Positions 44,712 through 54,653 of a stretch of DNA of 64,000 bases are shown in pieces. The notes under the pieces are model-generated. The model was given only the letters and a program-made list of their open reading frames with translations. It ran no database searches and was not told where the DNA came from. The stretch spans positions 497,824-561,823 of the forward strand of contig NZ_QVEX01000001.1 of NCBI RefSeq assembly GCF_003434055.1, in the 5' to 3' direction. The position numbers and the translations under genes are program-made. Origin of the DNA: Enterocloster aldenensis. GTDB taxonomy: Bacteria > Bacillota > Clostridia > Lachnospirales > Lachnospiraceae. Positions within the stretch are counted from its first letter, which is position 1, and each line of letters opens with the position of its first letter.

Positions 44712-44853
44712 AGTTGGAAGAAAAAGGTTTTAAATTTTTCTTCTCAAAACGCAACTGCACCCCCTGTCCTGTCGGGACTAAGAGCGAAAAGGGGGAAAGA
44801 AGCAGAAATTCCTATCAACTCGCTCCCTTTCAAGGCTGGAAAGGGGGTGAGTA

Positions 44854-45276
44854 ATGATGAAGCCATCTGAATTTCAGACAACCATAGAGAACCAGTTTGA
44901 TTACATCTGTAAAGTCGCTATGGAAGATGAACGCAAAGACTATCTCAAAGCGTTGTCCAGACAGTGCAAACGGGAAACCCTGTTCTGTGATATGGACGAT
45001 TACACCGTCAACTTGTTTTCTTCCGAAGACACCTATCCATCCCACTTCCATACTTTTGAAATGGATGGATTTACTGTCCGTATTGAAAACAGCCTATTAG
45101 CAGAAGCATTAGAAAATCTGGATGGAAAGAAACGTGATGTTATCCTGAGATATTATTTTCTTGGATTTGACGATACGGAAATTTCAAAAATTCTGGAAGT
45201 CAACCGTTCTACTATCCAGAGAAGAAGACACGCCGGACTGGAATTTATCAAAAAATTTATGGAGGAAGAAGCATGA
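44854..45276 (+). CDS. Sigma-70-like factor (Tn916 Orf7-like)
   Basis: A 140-residue protein whose second half is a region-4 helix-turn-helix (KRDVILRYYFLGFDDTEISKILEVNRSTIQRRR). In Tn916, orf7 and orf8 turn on excision and transfer. AAGGGGGTG precedes the ATG. It overlaps the orf8-like gene by four bases. Confidence 0.8.
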   Translation: MMKPSEFQTTIENQFDYICKVAMEDERKDYLKALSRQCKRETLFCDMDDYTVNLFSSEDTYPSHFHTFEMDGFTVRIENSLLAEALENLDGKKRDVILRYYFLGFDDTEISKILEVNRSTIQRRRHAGLEFIKKFMEEEA

Positions 45277-45512
45277 CAGCAAAGCACCCTATGATTCCGT
45301 TTCCTGTGATTGTAAGGGCTGCGGACGGTGATATTGAAGCAATCAACCAGATTGTACGCCATTACAGCGGTTTTATTGCCAGCCGTTCCATGCGTCCCAT
45401 GAAAGACGAATATGGCAATACCCACATGGTTGTAGATGAAACCCTACGCCGCCGGATGGAAACACGTCTGATTGCAAAGATTTTATCTTTTGAAATCAGG
45501 GAACCAAAGTAA
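45273..45512 (+). CDS. Helix-turn-helix protein (Tn916 Orf8-like)
   Basis: A 79-residue protein (PFPVIVRAADGDIEAINQIV...) typical of ICE-encoded Orf8 proteins, partner of the sigma-like factor upstream in the conjugation switch. Start overlaps the previous stop (ATGA). A paralogue is at 57433-57648. Confidence 0.78.
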   Translation: MTAKHPMIPFPVIVRAADGDIEAINQIVRHYSGFIASRSMRPMKDEYGNTHMVVDETLRRRMETRLIAKILSFEIREPK

Positions 45513-45520
45513 AAATAACG

Positions 45521-45957
45521 CTCTCCTGTGGAAGCATGGACAAGCCCATGCTTCCCAGACAGAGCTTGCCAGCCTATTAAAGTGCATTATCACCAGTGCA
45601 TTTTAACAGGCTGACAAAGCCAGATTGTTCATTGAAAAAGAAAGCGTCTAATCAACGCAGCATAAAGCAGCCGAATACGTTTCGATAGAAAGAGAGCCGT
45701 TGGGCTGGCACGCCGTAACCCACCAAAGGAGGGATGAAACCGGATAGCGATTCCTGCCAGCGTTCCATAAGCAGCTTACCGCAAAAGCTGCCGCCATGAC
45801 CTTTCTATCGTGATAATGATACTTCCGTACAGCCTTAGTCCGTGTGATGATGTAGCACCGCTGGCAAAGGGTACGGCTGGATGAGAACCATGCAGGGGTG
45901 AGATTCCCATGAGCTTTAGCGAAAGCTGTTCGGTTTGCTAAGGATGATTCTTTCATA
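45521..45957 (+). ncRNA. Candidate large structured RNA of about 440 nt
   Basis: No credible ORF. Many perfect pairings, local and long-range: GGAAGCATGG/CCATGCTTCC (45530-45539 with 45546-45555), a 16-bp interrupted stem 45571-45586 with 45597-45612, CGATAGAAAG/CTTTCTATCG (45683-45692 with 45801-45810), TGCCAGCG/CGCTGGCA (45755-45762 with 45859-45866), GCAGCTT/AAGCTGC (45771-45777 with 45785-45791), CCGTAC/GTACGG (45825-45830 with 45871-45876), CCTTAG/CTAAGG (45833-45838 with 45938-45943) and AGCTTT-AGCG-AAAGCT (45912-45927). CTGGCA at 45705 competes with 45859 for TGCCAG, so the fold may switch. Some pairs cross, implying a pseudoknot. It lies between the switch genes and the integrase. No known RNA family was recognised. 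Confidence 0.6.
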
Positions 45958-46013
45958 ATGAACAAGCATTTTTGCATAGTCTGTAAACATAGTAAAGACT
46001 GTGAGGTGGAATT

Positions 46014-46157
46014 ATGCCAAAAGAAGCAGAAATTTCCTGCAAAAATGTATTTAAGTGTGAAGATAAGTCGGCATTAAAAAAAGAGTTCAATCAAAAATGG
46101 ATAGAACTTATCAATCAATTAGAAAAATCCAAAGGGCAGGTATTACCTGTAAAATGA
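46014..46157 (+). CDS. Small ORF before the ICE integrase (47 aa)
   Basis: ATG 46014 follows GAGGTGGAA. The product (MPKEAEISCKNVFKCEDKSA...) ends in an amphipathic helix (FNQKWIELINQLEKSKG). An overlapping frame from 45958 encodes a 39-residue peptide starting MNKHFCIVCKHSKDCEVELC, so the Cys-rich reading could be the real one or both may be made. It occupies the place where an excisionase would be expected; no excisionase domain is recognisable. Confidence 0.45.
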   Translation: MPKEAEISCKNVFKCEDKSALKKEFNQKWIELINQLEKSKGQVLPVK

Positions 46158-46235
46158 TAGACAAACATTTCCCAACACGGTATAATAAGTGTAGGTGGAA
46201 TGTTTGTTTTATCTTCTCTTTAAGGGAGATAAAAT

Positions 46236-47807
46236 ATGATGAACACAAAGTCAAAAGTTGCTATTTATTGCCGCTTATCAGAAGAAGATAGAAACAAACA
46301 ACATGAAACTGATGATAGTAACAGTATTCAAAATCAAAAATCCATGCTGATTCAATATGTATTGGAACAAGGCTGGGAAGTCTACAATATATACAGTGAT
46401 GATGATTATACTGGTTCAGATAGACGAAGACCAGAATTTAACAAACTGTTAAATGACGCTGAACACCGAAAATTTGATATTATCCTCTGTAAAACACAAT
46501 CCAGATTTACCAGAGAGTTAGAGTTGGTAGAAAAATACATACACGGATTGTTTCCTATCTGGGGGATTCGTTTTATCAGTATTGTAGATAATGCAGATAC
46601 CGCTAATAAAGGAAACAAAAAATCAAGACAAATCAATGGTCTGGTTAATGAGTGGTATTTAGAGGATATGTCAGAAAACATCCGCAGCGTATTGGCTGAC
46701 CGCCGGAAGAATGGATTTCATATTGGTGCATTTGCTCTTTATGGTTATAAAAAAGACCCTGAGCAAAAGGGACACCTGATTATTGACGAAGAAGCTGCTG
46801 CTGTTGTCAGAGAAGTTTTTACTTTATTTTCACAGGGATATGGCAAAACAGCGATTGCCCGTATGCTGAATGACCGTGGGATTCCAAACCCTACGGAATA
46901 TAAACGGCTTCATGGTTTACGCTATAAGCAGCCTACCAGAAAAAATAGTACCTTATGGAAATATTTTGCTATTTCCGATATGCTGACAAATGAAATTTAT
47001 ATCGGAAATATGGTTCAAGGAAAATATGGCAGTGTTTCGTATAAGACAAAACAAAATAAGCCTAGACCTAAAGAGGAATGGTACAGAGTAGAGGGAACAC
47101 ACGAACCGATTATTGACCGTGAACTTTGGGATAGAGTACAATCTATGGTAGCTGAAAAAGCAAAACCATTTACAGTAGGAACCATAGGGCTGTTTGCCAG
47201 AAAAGCTCGCTGCATGAACTGTGGCTATACCATGCGTTCTAATAAACAGACAGATGGAAGACATTATTTACAATGTTCAAATCGCCATGTTGCAAAGGAC
47301 GCTTGCATAGGCTCATTTATTTCTGTGAAGAAGTTGGAGCAGGCAGTTATTTCTGAACTGAACAAGTTATCACAAGAATATCTTGATAAAGATGAATTGG
47401 AACAGAACGTGGAATTTCACTCCAACGTAAAGGAGAAAAAAACTGCTTTAGAAACACAACTTGCTACTTATCAAAAAAAGATTGAAGAAGACGCAAAGGT
47501 AATCAGAGAACTTTATCTTGATAAAGTAAAAGGGATTCTTTCCGAAAATGATTTCCTGAATTTGTCAAAAGACTTCACAAATGACAGAGAACGGCTTGAA
47601 AAGCTGGTGATTGAAACGCAAAAACAGCTTGATGTAATTGAGAGAAAAATCCAGACAGGCGATAATCGCCGCCAGCTTATTGAGCAATACACAAATCTTG
47701 AACATTTAGACAGAGAAACCGTTGAAACTCTAATTGATTATATATTAGTAGGAAAACGGATTCCAGGGACAAGAAATGTCCCGATTGAAATACATTGGAA
47801 TTTCTAA
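46236..47807 (+). CDS. TndX-like large serine recombinase, ICE integrase
   Basis: The 523-residue protein has the resolvase catalytic domain with YCRLSEEDR (Ser about 15), the Recombinase domain (about 160-290), a zinc ribbon (CMNCGY...C) near 328-365 and a C-terminal coiled coil (about 380-480). Length and layout match TndX/TnpX (about 530). It inserts and excises the ICE at GA dinucleotides, consistent with the observed crossover. AAGGGAG precedes the ATG. It is intact, so the ICE may still be mobile. Confidence 0.9.
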   Translation: MMNTKSKVAIYCRLSEEDRNKQHETDDSNSIQNQKSMLIQYVLEQGWEVYNIYSDDDYTGSDRRRPEFNKLLNDAEHRKFDIILCKTQSRFTRELELVEKYIHGLFPIWGIRFISIVDNADTANKGNKKSRQINGLVNEWYLEDMSENIRSVLADRRKNGFHIGAFALYGYKKDPEQKGHLIIDEEAAAVVREVFTLFSQGYGKTAIARMLNDRGIPNPTEYKRLHGLRYKQPTRKNSTLWKYFAISDMLTNEIYIGNMVQGKYGSVSYKTKQNKPRPKEEWYRVEGTHEPIIDRELWDRVQSMVAEKAKPFTVGTIGLFARKARCMNCGYTMRSNKQTDGRHYLQCSNRHVAKDACIGSFISVKKLEQAVISELNKLSQEYLDKDELEQNVEFHSNVKEKKTALETQLATYQKKIEEDAKVIRELYLDKVKGILSENDFLNLSKDFTNDRERLEKLVIETQKQLDVIERKIQTGDNRRQLIEQYTNLEHLDRETVETLIDYILVGKRIPGTRNVPIEIHWNF

Positions 47808-47865
47808 GTTCTGTAAAATCTGGTGTCTGGCACACCAGATTATATAGAACTTCTACTTAACACTT

Positions 47866-47894
47866 CTATGTTGCACTTATGTAGTTGCACCATC
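47866..47894 (-). repeat. ICE right end: terminal inverted repeat and TC crossover
   Basis: Read on the minus strand, GA is followed by TGGTGCAACTACATAAGTGC..., the imperfect inverted copy of the left end (19 of 27). Confidence 0.75.
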
Positions 47895-48299
47895 CGCGGC
47901 CAGGTCTTCATGAAGGTCCGTAATCACATCGCCCTTGGACTGGAATTCACATGCGTTAAATGGGATTCCTCCTGCTGCCTGAGGCCAGATGCCGGTTGCA
48001 TGGTCAATATAGTAGGGGCCAAAGCCCTGCTCTACCAGTTGCTCCGCTGTCAGGTTCCTGGTCAGCTGATGGACGATGGCTGCCACGATTTCAAGATGGG
48101 CAAGCTCCTCTGTCCCTATATCTGTGAGCGCTGCCTTGCACTCTTTGTAGGGCATGGTATAGCGCTGGGACAGATATCTCATGGAGGCTCCCATTTCCCC
48201 GTCAGGCCCGCCGTATTGGGACATTATGAACTGTGCCATCTGTGCATTGGGTTCTTTAATATTAACAGGAAATTCCAGTCTTTTTTCATATATCCACAT
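47893..48299 (-). pseudogene. cotJC: cotJC 5' part, interrupted by the ICE
   Basis: The N-terminal two thirds of CotJC (MWIYEKRLEFPVNIKEPNAQ..., ...TDIGTEELAHLEIVAAIVHQL, SKGDVITDLHEDLAA), a manganese-catalase-like spore coat protein. TEELAHLE holds metal ligands. Host codons end at GA of the crossover; the ICE then supplies a short tail DGATT and stop at 47877. The remaining C-terminus is at 26301-26511. Its ATG overlaps the end of cotJB. A truncated product without the C-terminal helices is probably unstable or inactive. Confidence 0.92.
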
Positions 48300-48572
48300 T
48301 TATGAGCACACTCCTTCCCAAGGCCATGGATCATTTACCCAGGACCAGTAATCTGTATCCTTGTTGGCGCCTGCGGTCAGGGGGCCGAACTGTGCCTCAT
48401 AAGCCGCTGCCGCACTCTTGTACGCCGCCAGCATCTGATTATAGTAATCAATGGCCGCCGCGTCACAGGGATGGGTGTCTAAATAGAGGTTGGCGTCAAC
48501 CACGGCAAACCCTGCCTCATCTACCTGGCGCAGCATGGCTCCCTGTGAAACATTATAATCGAAGTTGGTCAT
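48300..48572 (-). CDS. cotJB: Spore coat protein CotJB
   Basis: A 90-residue protein (NFDYNVSQGAMLRQVDEAGF, YLDTHPCDAAAIDYYNQ) of the CotJB family, an inner-coat component in the CotJ complex. ATG 48572 follows GGGAGG and overlaps cotJA's stop (ATGA); a GTG at 48581 is possible. It ends directly before cotJC, confirming an operon cotJA-cotJB-cotJC. Confidence 0.9.
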   Translation of the reverse strand: MTNFDYNVSQGAMLRQVDEAGFAVVDANLYLDTHPCDAAAIDYYNQMLAAYKSAAAAYEAQFGPLTAGANKDTDYWSWVNDPWPWEGVCS

Positions 48573-48943
48573 CTGCCGCACCTCCCATAATTAAATTGAA
48601 GATCCAGGTCAGGGAAAATGGTCCCCTGCACCAGTCCCCTTTCAGGGGCATAGGTAGTCTGCCACTGCTGCCACGGAACATAGGCCATTGCAACCGGATA
48701 CTGCTGTTCCAGACATCCCGGTTCCGTTGACACACAGTCCATCTGATTCATGCCTGTGTACTGTCCGCCCGCAAAGGATTCAGCGGGAGCTACATTATAG
48801 TCATTGTTTACAGCCCAGGGAAATGTGTTCATATCCGGATAATCCGTCTGCCTGAAAGAACCGCGGCCGCTTGGTCCGGAGGTGTTGCAGGACACGTGTC
48901 TGCAGCCGCAGCACTGTCCCCTTACATCTGTATAAGAGTCCAT
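48569..48943 (-). CDS. cotJA: Spore coat associated protein CotJA
   Basis: A 124-residue protein whose C-terminal part has the CotJA signature (VPWQQWQTTYAPERGLVQGT, IFPDLDLQF). The N-terminal 70 residues are an extra Cys/Gly-containing extension (CCGCRHVSC) not present in the short Bacillus form. It is the first gene of the cotJ operon. AAGGAG lies ten bases before the ATG. Confidence 0.88.
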   Translation of the reverse strand: MDSYTDVRGQCCGCRHVSCNTSGPSGRGSFRQTDYPDMNTFPWAVNNDYNVAPAESFAGGQYTGMNQMDCVSTEPGCLEQQYPVAMAYVPWQQWQTTYAPERGLVQGTIFPDLDLQFNYGRCGR

Positions 48944-49097
48944 ATGATGGAAACTCCTTCCATTAACTTTTCTTTATTAATAGTTTATGTGATTCCCAAA
49001 GGACCGTTACAGAAAAATCTCCTGCGGCAATCAGTAACACTTTGTCTGACTGTCCCATATGATATAGTACAAACCAATAAAAAAGGAGATGCGATAT

Positions 49098-49457
49098 ATG
49101 TGTTGTTTTAGATTTGGATGTGGATGTAGATGTCATCGTTGCTGTTGTGGGTGTGGTTGTGGAAATAACGGCTGTGGCTGTGGCTGCGGCAACAACAGCG
49201 GATGTGGCTGCGATAATAACAGCAACTGCGGCTGTGGATGCGGTTGCGGCAATAACAACAATTGCGGCTGCGGCTGCAGGCATGATATCTGTGCCGGCGA
49301 AAGACGCAGGGCATATAGGGAAGGCTTCCGCAACGGATATTGGGAAGGCTTCAATGACGCAAGCTGGGGAAGACCCTGTGGATTCCCTCAGCCCCGTGGC
49401 GGCGCTGCCCAGGCACCGGTTGCCGTAGATGCGGGCGGGTGCGGTTGCAACAACTAA
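49098..49457 (+). CDS. Cys/Gly/Asn-repeat protein beside the cotJ operon
   Basis: A 119-residue protein. Residues 1-60 are about 40% Cys, with alternating CGCGCG runs separated by NN pairs. It then has a basic motif (RAYREGFRNGYWEGFNDASW) and a Cys-Gly end. AAAAGGAG precedes ATG 49098. Divergent placement from cotJA suggests a spore-surface or coat role, perhaps disulfide cross-linked or metal-binding. This is inference. Its terminator is split by the second element. Confidence 0.7.
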   Translation: MCCFRFGCGCRCHRCCCGCGCGNNGCGCGCGNNSGCGCDNNSNCGCGCGCGNNNNCGCGCRHDICAGERRRAYREGFRNGYWEGFNDASWGRPCGFPQPRGGAAQAPVAVDAGGCGCNN

Positions 49458-49486
49458 ACAGCTGGACTGACAGCTGATAAAAATAC

Positions 49487-49496
49487 AAGGGGGCTC
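49487..49496 (+). other. Left half of a host terminator split by element 2
   Basis: AAGGGGGC followed by TC (49495-49496). Its partner GCCCCCTTTTT is at 59772-59782. Joined at TC they form AAGGGGGC-TCGGG-GCCCCCTT plus T-run, a perfect terminator for the Cys-rich gene. Confidence 0.8.
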
Positions 49497-49509
49497 CGGT
49501 TAGGGCGGC

Positions 49510-49525
49510 ACTCATAAAACAGCAT
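49510..49525 (+). repeat. Element 2 left inverted repeat
   Basis: ACTCATAAAACAGCAT, 14 of 16 bases identical to the reverse complement of 59743-59758. Likely recombinase-binding site. Confidence 0.7.
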
Positions 49526-49557
49526 AAGATTGTTTTCGGGAAACGGCGTAGCTTCGG

Positions 49558-51481
<1,924 letters not shown>

Positions 51482-51599
51482 TCATTTCCCGTCCTTTCCT
51501 TTGAAATCGGTGTTTATAGTTTCGTAGCAAGCATAGGGAACGGATAGCCGTTCCCGTAAAATGCTCCGCATTTTGCTTGTTGGGAAGTATCCCAAACCC

Positions 51600-51941
51600 T
51601 CATTTTGTCAGCCCCTTGAATTGCAGAAGCAGCCGCCTTTCCAATCTCCAGACTTCTTCCATAATCCGCTTTAGCTCGTCCATATCGTTGTCATAAATAC
51701 GCCCTGTTTCGTTGATACGCTTTGCAATCTGATTGAGATTGCCGCCGATTTTCTGAAGCTGCGCCGTATGCGCTTTGACATCTTGCAAATCTAAAACAAT
51801 GATGTACCCGTCAATCAGCATTTTACGGGAGTAAGCAGATAGGTTCATGGTCGGTATCTGCTTCATTTTTTCCTCAATCAACGCCCGTTCGTCCTCCGTC
51901 ACTCGGACAATGATATGCACGTTCCGTTTTCTATTTTCCAT
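51600..51941 (-). CDS. MobC-like relaxosome accessory protein
   Basis: A 113-residue protein of the MobC family: N-terminal ribbon-helix-helix (VHIIVRVTEDERALIEEKM) and the motif IGGNLNQIAKRINETG. MobC binds oriT and helps the relaxase nick. AAGGAG precedes ATG 51941. The relaxase gene that should follow is absent; only about 120 bases separate it from the next gene. The element's oriT may remain upstream (about 51960-52080), allowing mobilization by a foreign relaxase. Confidence 0.8.
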   Translation of the reverse strand: MENRKRNVHIIVRVTEDERALIEEKMKQIPTMNLSAYSRKMLIDGYIIVLDLQDVKAHTAQLQKIGGNLNQIAKRINETGRIYDNDMDELKRIMEEVWRLERRLLLQFKGLTK

Positions 51942-52083
51942 TCGCAGTTCTCCTTCCACTACCTACAACACCGCAGGGGCGATTTTGACGAAGATTTGAG
52001 AAAGATTTTTCAAATTTTTTCTCAATTCTTAATACGGAGAAAATCCAAAGATGCCAATTCTATAATGCAAAATTTTCAAACTA

Positions 52084-52141
52084 TTGACAAAGCTCCCTCT
52101 TTACTGTATCATATAACAGTGATATATAACGATGTTATATG
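52084..52141 (+). promoter_or_regulatory. Promoter with TetR operator for the ABC exporter operon
   Basis: TTGACA (52084-52089), a 17-base spacer and TATCAT (52107-52112). The perfect dyad CATATAACA (52110-52118)...TGTTATATG (52133-52141) overlaps the -10 region, 15 bases before the TetR start. Autorepression is strongly suggested. Confidence 0.75.
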
Positions 52142-52155
52142 AGAGGAGTGAGTTA

Positions 52156-52773
52156 ATGAATGAAGTAGAGCAGACGACATTACACTTAATTCTTTCAGCC
52201 GCCATGCAGGAATTTCTTGAAAAGGGTTTCAAGTCTGCTTCCTTGAGAAACATCGTCAAAACAGCAGGGGTAACAACAGGGGCGTTATATGGCTACTACG
52301 ACAGCAAAGAGGATTTATTTGAAGCATTGGTAGATGAACATTACAGCTTTTTGTTAGATTGCTTTCGCAAGGCGCAAAAAGAATTTGCAGAAATCCCACC
52401 AGAGGAACAGCCCGACAATCTTACCTCTACTTCCGGCGAATGTATGTATGAAATGCTCTTGTACGCCTATGAACATCTGAATGAATTTAAGCTCATTCTT
52501 TGTTGTTCCGAGGGAACGCGCTTTTCAAAGCTGATTGATGAAATGGTGGAAATAGAAACAAAAGGCACACATGATTATTTAATAGTTCTTGAAAAGCTCG
52601 GCAGACCTGCCCCACCCATTGATGAACGGTTGGAGCATATCTTAATCACAGGAATGTTCAACACTTTTTTTGAATTGATTATACATGAAATGCCGCTTGA
52701 AGAAGCAAAGCATTATCTAAAAGAAATGAGAGCCTTTTACACCGCAGGGTGGATGAAAATTATGGGGCAATAA
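52156..52773 (+). CDS. TetR-family repressor of the ABC exporter
   Basis: A 205-residue protein with the helix-turn-helix SLRNIVKTAGVTTGALYGYYDSKEDL and an all-helical ligand domain. ATG 52156 follows GAGAGGAGTGAG. It is the first gene of a TetR-ABC-ABC-KTR set and sits right after a dyad operator, so it senses a substrate of the exporter and relieves repression. Ligand unknown. Confidence 0.85.
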   Translation: MNEVEQTTLHLILSAAMQEFLEKGFKSASLRNIVKTAGVTTGALYGYYDSKEDLFEALVDEHYSFLLDCFRKAQKEFAEIPPEEQPDNLTSTSGECMYEMLLYAYEHLNEFKLILCCSEGTRFSKLIDEMVEIETKGTHDYLIVLEKLGRPAPPIDERLEHILITGMFNTFFELIIHEMPLEEAKHYLKEMRAFYTAGWMKIMGQ

Positions 52774-52877
52774 GCCCTATAATTTTTACATGCAAGTTAG
52801 TTGTTGCTAACTCAAAAAGTGGATATTTGAGGTTTCCATAATCTCTTTTATCATAAAAATTTTAAGGAGGTTTTTCA
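52774..52877. other. Short gap between TetR and the exporter
   Basis: About 100 bases, AT-rich, with AAGGAGG just before the exporter gene. A second promoter is possible but not clear. Confidence 0.4.
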
Positions 52878-54653
52878 ATGAAAAAACAGTCTAATCTATC
52901 AAGATTGATGGGTTATGCCAGAGGGCATAAAATATTGACCTATCTTTCCTGGGTACTGTCAGTCATGAGTGCGCTGTTGGCTCTTGTGCCGTTTTGGTAT
53001 ATATGGCGTATCATTCACGACATACTGGAAGTTTCCCCGGACTTCTCACAGGCGGGGAATGTCACAAGCTACGGCTGGTCTGCGGTATTGTTTGCGGTAC
53101 TCTCTATTGTTGTCTATATCGCCGGTCTGATGTGTTCGCACATGAGCGCATTCCGGGTTGCCGCCAATATCCGAAAAGAGCTTATGCGGCACATCACAGC
53201 CCTGCCGCTGGGGGTAACAGAAAAGTACGGAAGCGGCAATCTGCGAAGGATTGTCAACACCTCAAGCGCTGCAACGGAAACCTATCTTGCACACAGGCTC
53301 CCCGACAAAGCGGGAGCGATTGCCACCCCCATAGGGCTGCTTTTCTTACTGTTTGCATTTGATTGGCGGTTAGGGCTTTTGAGCCTTGTTCCTGTTGTGC
53401 TTGGCTTTCTCATCATGATGAAAATGACCGGAAAAGACATGGCGCAGAGAATGGAGCAATACCAAAATTCACTTTCCGATATGTCAAATGAAGCTGTTGA
53501 ATATGTAAGGGGCGTACCCGTAGTAAAGACTTTCGGGCAGACAATCTTTTCTTTCAAACGCTTCAAAGACGCGATAGACAATTACGAAACATGGGTAATT
53601 GCGTACACAAAGGGGCTGCGTCTGCCTATGATGTTCTATACAACGGCAATCAACGGTGTATTCGCGTTTCTGATTGCTGGAGGTATTCTCTTTACAAGGG
53701 GCGGCGTAACAAATGAACTGCTGCTAAACCTTATCTTCTATATTGTGATTACTCCTGTCATCGGTACAACACTCACAAAAATTATGTTTATGAGCGAGGA
53801 CGCAATGATTGTAGGGGACGCATTAGGCAGAATTGATGAAGTGCTAAACGAAAAACCATTGTCTGAAAGCAGCGTGAATAATACCCCTAAAGACAATGGA
53901 ATTACATTAGAACACGTTAGTTACAGCTATGACGGAGAAAAAAACGCGCTGAATGATGTGTCACTTCGGGTTGCACCGGGACAGGTGATTGCATTGGTAG
54001 GTGCATCCGGCGGCGGCAAGACGACCCTTGCAAATATTGTAACAAGATTTTTTGACCCGCAAAAAGGGCGCATACTGATAGGGAATATCGACATACGCAA
54101 CATTCCAAAGGAAACATTGATGAATAAGGTGTCCTTTGTATTTCAGAATAGCCGTCTTATCAAAGCGTCCATATTGGAAAATGTGCGTATGGCAAAGCCT
54201 AACGCTACACGTGAAGAGATCGCTCATGCACTGGAAGTTGCACAATGCCTGGATATTATCGATAAATTACCGAATGGCATTGATACGGTTGTGGGTACAA
54301 ACGGCGTGTACCTGTCCGGCGGTGAACAGCAAAGAATAGCGATTGCCCGCGCAATTTTGAAAAATGCGCCTATCCTAATTCTGGATGAAGCGACCGCATT
54401 TGCTGACCCCGATAATGAGGTGCGTGTACAGAAGGCTTTATCTGCTCTCTCAAAGGGAAAAACTGTTATTATGATTGCACACAGGCTATCGTCAATCACA
54501 GGTGTTGATTGTATTTATGTAATGCAAGACGGCGAGATTGTCGAGAGCGGCACGCATAATGAGTTGATAGAGAGAAACGGCATATTTGCAAGAATGTGGA
54601 AGAATTATTCCGAAGCAGCAGAATGGAAAATTGCAAAGGAGGTAACAGCATGA
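52878..54653 (+). CDS. ABC exporter half-transporter 1
   Basis: A 591-residue fusion of a six-helix membrane domain (about 1-310) and an ATPase with Walker A GASGGGKTT, signature LSGGEQQR and Walker B ILILDEATAF. It pairs with the next gene as a heterodimer, like YbtP/YbtQ-type or multidrug exporters. AAGGAGG precedes the ATG. The stop overlaps the partner's start. Export of a drug, peptide or chelator is possible. Confidence 0.88.
   Translation: MKKQSNLSRLMGYARGHKILTYLSWVLSVMSALLALVPFWYIWRIIHDILEVSPDFSQAGNVTSYGWSAVLFAVLSIVVYIAGLMCSHMSAFRVAANIRKELMRHITALPLGVTEKYGSGNLRRIVNTSSAATETYLAHRLPDKAGAIATPIGLLFLLFAFDWRLGLLSLVPVVLGFLIMMKMTGKDMAQRMEQYQNSLSDMSNEAVEYVRGVPVVKTFGQTIFSFKRFKDAIDNYETWVIAYTKGLRLPMMFYTTAINGVFAFLIAGGILFTRGGVTNELLLNLIFYIVITPVIGTTLTKIMFMSEDAMIVGDALGRIDEVLNEKPLSESSVNNTPKDNGITLEHVSYSYDGEKNALNDVSLRVAPGQVIALVGASGGGKTTLANIVTRFFDPQKGRILIGNIDIRNIPKETLMNKVSFVFQNSRLIKASILENVRMAKPNATREEIAHALEVAQCLDIIDKLPNGIDTVVGTNGVYLSGGEQQRIAIARAILKNAPILILDEATAFADPDNEVRVQKALSALSKGKTVIMIAHRLSSITGVDCIYVMQDGEIVESGTHNELIERNGIFARMWKNYSEAAEWKIAKEVTA

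Larger units (their letters stand above)
26512..47894 (+). mobile_element. Tn916/Tn5397-type ICE with serine recombinase, inserted in cotJC
   Basis: The 21.4-kb element has the Tn916 gene order: two YdcP (orf23/orf22), FtsK/TcpA (orf21), MobT (orf20), TcpD, ArdA, TcpE (orf17), VirB4 (orf16), membrane protein (orf15), CwlT-type hydrolase (orf14), TcpC (orf13), accessory genes, KTR protein, XRE regulator (orf9), sigma factor (orf7), orf8-like and an integrase gene. The tyrosine integrase and xis of Tn916 are replaced by a TndX-like serine recombinase, as in Tn5397. TC dinucleotides (GA on the cotJC strand) at 26512-26513 and 47893-47894 mark the crossover. No tetM or other known resistance gene was seen. 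Confidence 0.9.

Noticed and set aside
45521..45957. Group I or group II intron
   Set aside because: No domain V-type hairpin, reverse transcriptase, homing endonuclease or interrupted exon could be identified.
45648..45977. A 109-codon minus-strand ORF
   Set aside because: It lies over the structured RNA candidate, lacks a ribosome-binding site and has an abnormal composition.
49140..49300. Regular short repeats resembling a CRISPR array
   Set aside because: The periodicity comes from Gly/Cys/Asn codon repeats inside one reading frame; there are no constant repeats with unique spacers.
51960..52080. oriT of element 2
   Set aside because: The position upstream of mobC is right but I could not identify a convincing nic-site inverted repeat.
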